Source: Prosthecobacter debontii
Lineage (GTDB): Bacteria > Verrucomicrobiota > Verrucomicrobiia > Verrucomicrobiales > Akkermansiaceae
Direction of reading: 5' to 3'
Assembly: GCA_945869465.1 (NCBI GenBank)
Contig: CAMBPB010000014.1
Coordinates: 1 to 51,719, forward strand
Length of the DNA stretch: 51,719 nucleotides
The position numbers and the translations under genes are program-made. A model generated the notes under the pieces. That model saw nothing but the letters and a program-made list of their open reading frames with translations, was not told where the DNA came from and did no database searches. Shown here piece after piece: positions 50,655-51,719 of the stretch. How positions within the stretch are numbered: position 1 is the stretch's first letter; every line of letters begins with the position of its first letter.

Positions 50655-51470
50655 ATGCCCGAGCTGCCAGAAGTTGAAACCACCCGCCGCGGCATCATGC
50701 CGCATGTGGTTGGCGCGCGTGTCACCGAGGTGATCGTGCGCCGCCACGACCTCCGCCTGCCCGTTTCCAAGTCCATCTCCAGCATCGAGGGGCGGCGTGT
50801 CACAGACGTGCGGCGGCGCTCGAAATACCTTCTGCTAGGAATCGACGACCACAGCACGCTGCTTCTCCACCTCGGGATGTCCGGCAGCCTGCGGGTCGCC
50901 GATCCGTCACAGCCATGGAAAACCCATGACCACCTCGGCATCTCGCTGGCCAACGGCAAACAACTGCGCTTTCACGATCCGCGGCGCTTCGGGCTGGTGC
51001 TGCACCTCACCGGGGATCCGGCGGCGCATCCCCTGTTGGCAAAGCTCGGCCCGGAGCCGCTGAAGCCGGAGTTTTCCGCAGCGCACCTGCAAGCCGCCTG
51101 CGCCAAACGCTCCGCCGCCATCAAGCTCGTCATCATGGACTCGAAGGTGGTCGTGGGCGTGGGCAACATCTATGCCTCCGAGGCCTTGTTCCGCGCCGCC
51201 ATCCTGCCCCGTACGGCGGCCAGGCGCCTCACCAAACCCCGCCTCGCAAAACTGGTGGCCGCGATCCGCGAGGTTCTAACCGACTCGATCGCGCAGGGCG
51301 GCACCACGCTGCGGGACTTCCTCCATTCCGACAGCGAGCCCGGGTATTTCAAACAACGGCTCTTCGTATACGACCGCAAGGGCGAGCCCTGCCGCGTCTG
51401 CGGCACTTCGATCCGCCAGGCGGTGCTCGGCCAGCGCTCAACCTATTGGTGCCCGAAGTGCCAGAAGTGA
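50655..51470 (+). CDS. mutM: Formamidopyrimidine-DNA glycosylase
   Basis: Base-excision enzyme of 271 residues that removes 8-oxoguanine and formamidopyrimidines. The N-terminal Pro2-Glu3 of 'MPELPEVETTRRG' is the catalytic pair, Lys near 57 ('RRRSKYLLLGID') is conserved, and a helix-two-turn-helix ('DSKVVVGVGNIYASEALFRA') binds DNA. The C-terminal zinc finger has 'CRVCGTSIRQ' and 'STYWCPKCQ'. It follows the hemolysin III gene by 9 bp and may be co-transcribed. Confidence 0.97.
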   Translation: MPELPEVETTRRGIMPHVVGARVTEVIVRRHDLRLPVSKSISSIEGRRVTDVRRRSKYLLLGIDDHSTLLLHLGMSGSLRVADPSQPWKTHDHLGISLANGKQLRFHDPRRFGLVLHLTGDPAAHPLLAKLGPEPLKPEFSAAHLQAACAKRSAAIKLVIMDSKVVVGVGNIYASEALFRAAILPRTAARRLTKPRLAKLVAAIREVLTDSIAQGGTTLRDFLHSDSEPGYFKQRLFVYDRKGEPCRVCGTSIRQAVLGQRSTYWCPKCQK

Positions 51471-51517
51471 GAGATGCGGTCGCCGGCCAGACTCCAAGCA
51501 CGCCACCCCGTATCTCC

Positions 51518-51546
51518 TTGCCGCGCGCGCACCGGGCTGCTAGATT
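51518..51546 (+). promoter_or_regulatory. Strong putative promoter near the window end
   Basis: TTGCCG (51518-51523), a 17-bp spacer, TAGATT (51541-51546), 12 bp before an ATG at 51559. The gene it serves may lie beyond the window. Confidence 0.6.
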
Positions 51547-51558
51547 CCGGACACGCTT

Positions 51559-51630
51559 ATGAAAAAAAACCACTGCCGTCCCACAGACCTGGCGCGGCGC
51601 GCCCTGAGCCTTGAGTTTACAAGGCCTTAA
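51559..51630 (+). CDS. Possible short ORF or leader peptide
   Basis: An ATG 12 bp after a good promoter opens a 23-codon frame (MKKNHCRPTDLARRALSLE..., then TAA) that includes a run of eight A residues near the start. It may be a leader peptide or a gene remnant; the sequence to the window end shows nothing else recognisable. Poly-A runs can cause slippage, but no long second frame follows. Confidence 0.25.
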   Translation: MKKNHCRPTDLARRALSLEFTRP

Positions 51631-51719
51631 GGTCGTTTCGGGGAAATGGCGATTGCGACTTTTTTGCGAGCAGTTGATATATCTCGGCATTCCAGTGACG
51701 ATGCTGTCCCATGAGATTA

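Noticed and set aside
1..51719. CRISPR array, prophage or insertion sequence
   Set aside because: No regularly spaced direct repeats, phage structural genes or transposase genes are visible on either strand.

Overview
The window looks like a chromosome segment of a high-GC, Gram-negative-type bacterium of the Verrucomicrobiota, probably near Luteolibacter/Verrucomicrobiaceae. The basis is inference from protein style: ExbB/ExbD operons with very large periplasmic TPR proteins, secreted proteins with a C-terminal 'EATTDLQTW...YFSLRL' module, LRR/ASH-domain secreted proteins, weak or absent Shine-Dalgarno sequences, and GGAGCG-flanked palindromic intergenic repeats. No database search was possible, so the taxonomic call is tentative.

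Layout. 0-7.6 kb: end of a YugP-like metallopeptidase, a repeat-filled spacer, a cellulose-synthase-like glycosyltransferase with an L,D-transpeptidase, rpsT, a zinc-ribbon protein, a DUF1802 protein, signal peptidase I with squalene/phytoene synthase, and two small genes. 7.6-15.7 kb: metallophosphoesterase and an RlmB-like methyltransferase, then a tripartite RND efflux operon (OMF-MFP-RND) divergent from a TetR regulator across a palindromic operator. 15.7-22 kb: purE, a HAD phosphatase, then three toxin-antitoxin modules within 3.2 kb around an AlkC-type DNA glycosylase gene and a short relic of a second alkC, followed by trmL and two membrane proteins. 22-29.5 kb: ExbB-ExbD-ExbD-TPR-TPR and an outer-membrane barrel protein. 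29.5-43.5 kb: alpha/beta hydrolase, orphan TolC-like factor, AP2-like protein, transketolase, tRNA-Glu, panB, hemW, ychF, oligopeptidase A, CNNM/CorC transporter, FmdB-type zinc ribbon, a stand-alone zinc-free rpsN and a SprT-like protease. 43.5-47.8 kb: an accessory zone with an LRR/ASH secreted protein, an SGNH esterase, a SOUL protein, decayed genes and an orphan terminator. 47.8-51.7 kb: prfB with its programmed frameshift, a nucleotidyltransferase, hemolysin III and mutM.

How parts act together: the efflux trio and TetR form a self-contained regulated export system. ExbB/ExbD pairs probably use proton flow to drive a periplasmic machine whose partners are the two TPR proteins and perhaps the barrel. 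Many genes share a promoter layout, TTGnnn-N16/17-box, ending 6-9 nt before the start codon, which predicts leaderless mRNAs; all three toxin-antitoxin operons show it. Four decayed genes and a family of palindromic repeats point to active turnover of accessory DNA.
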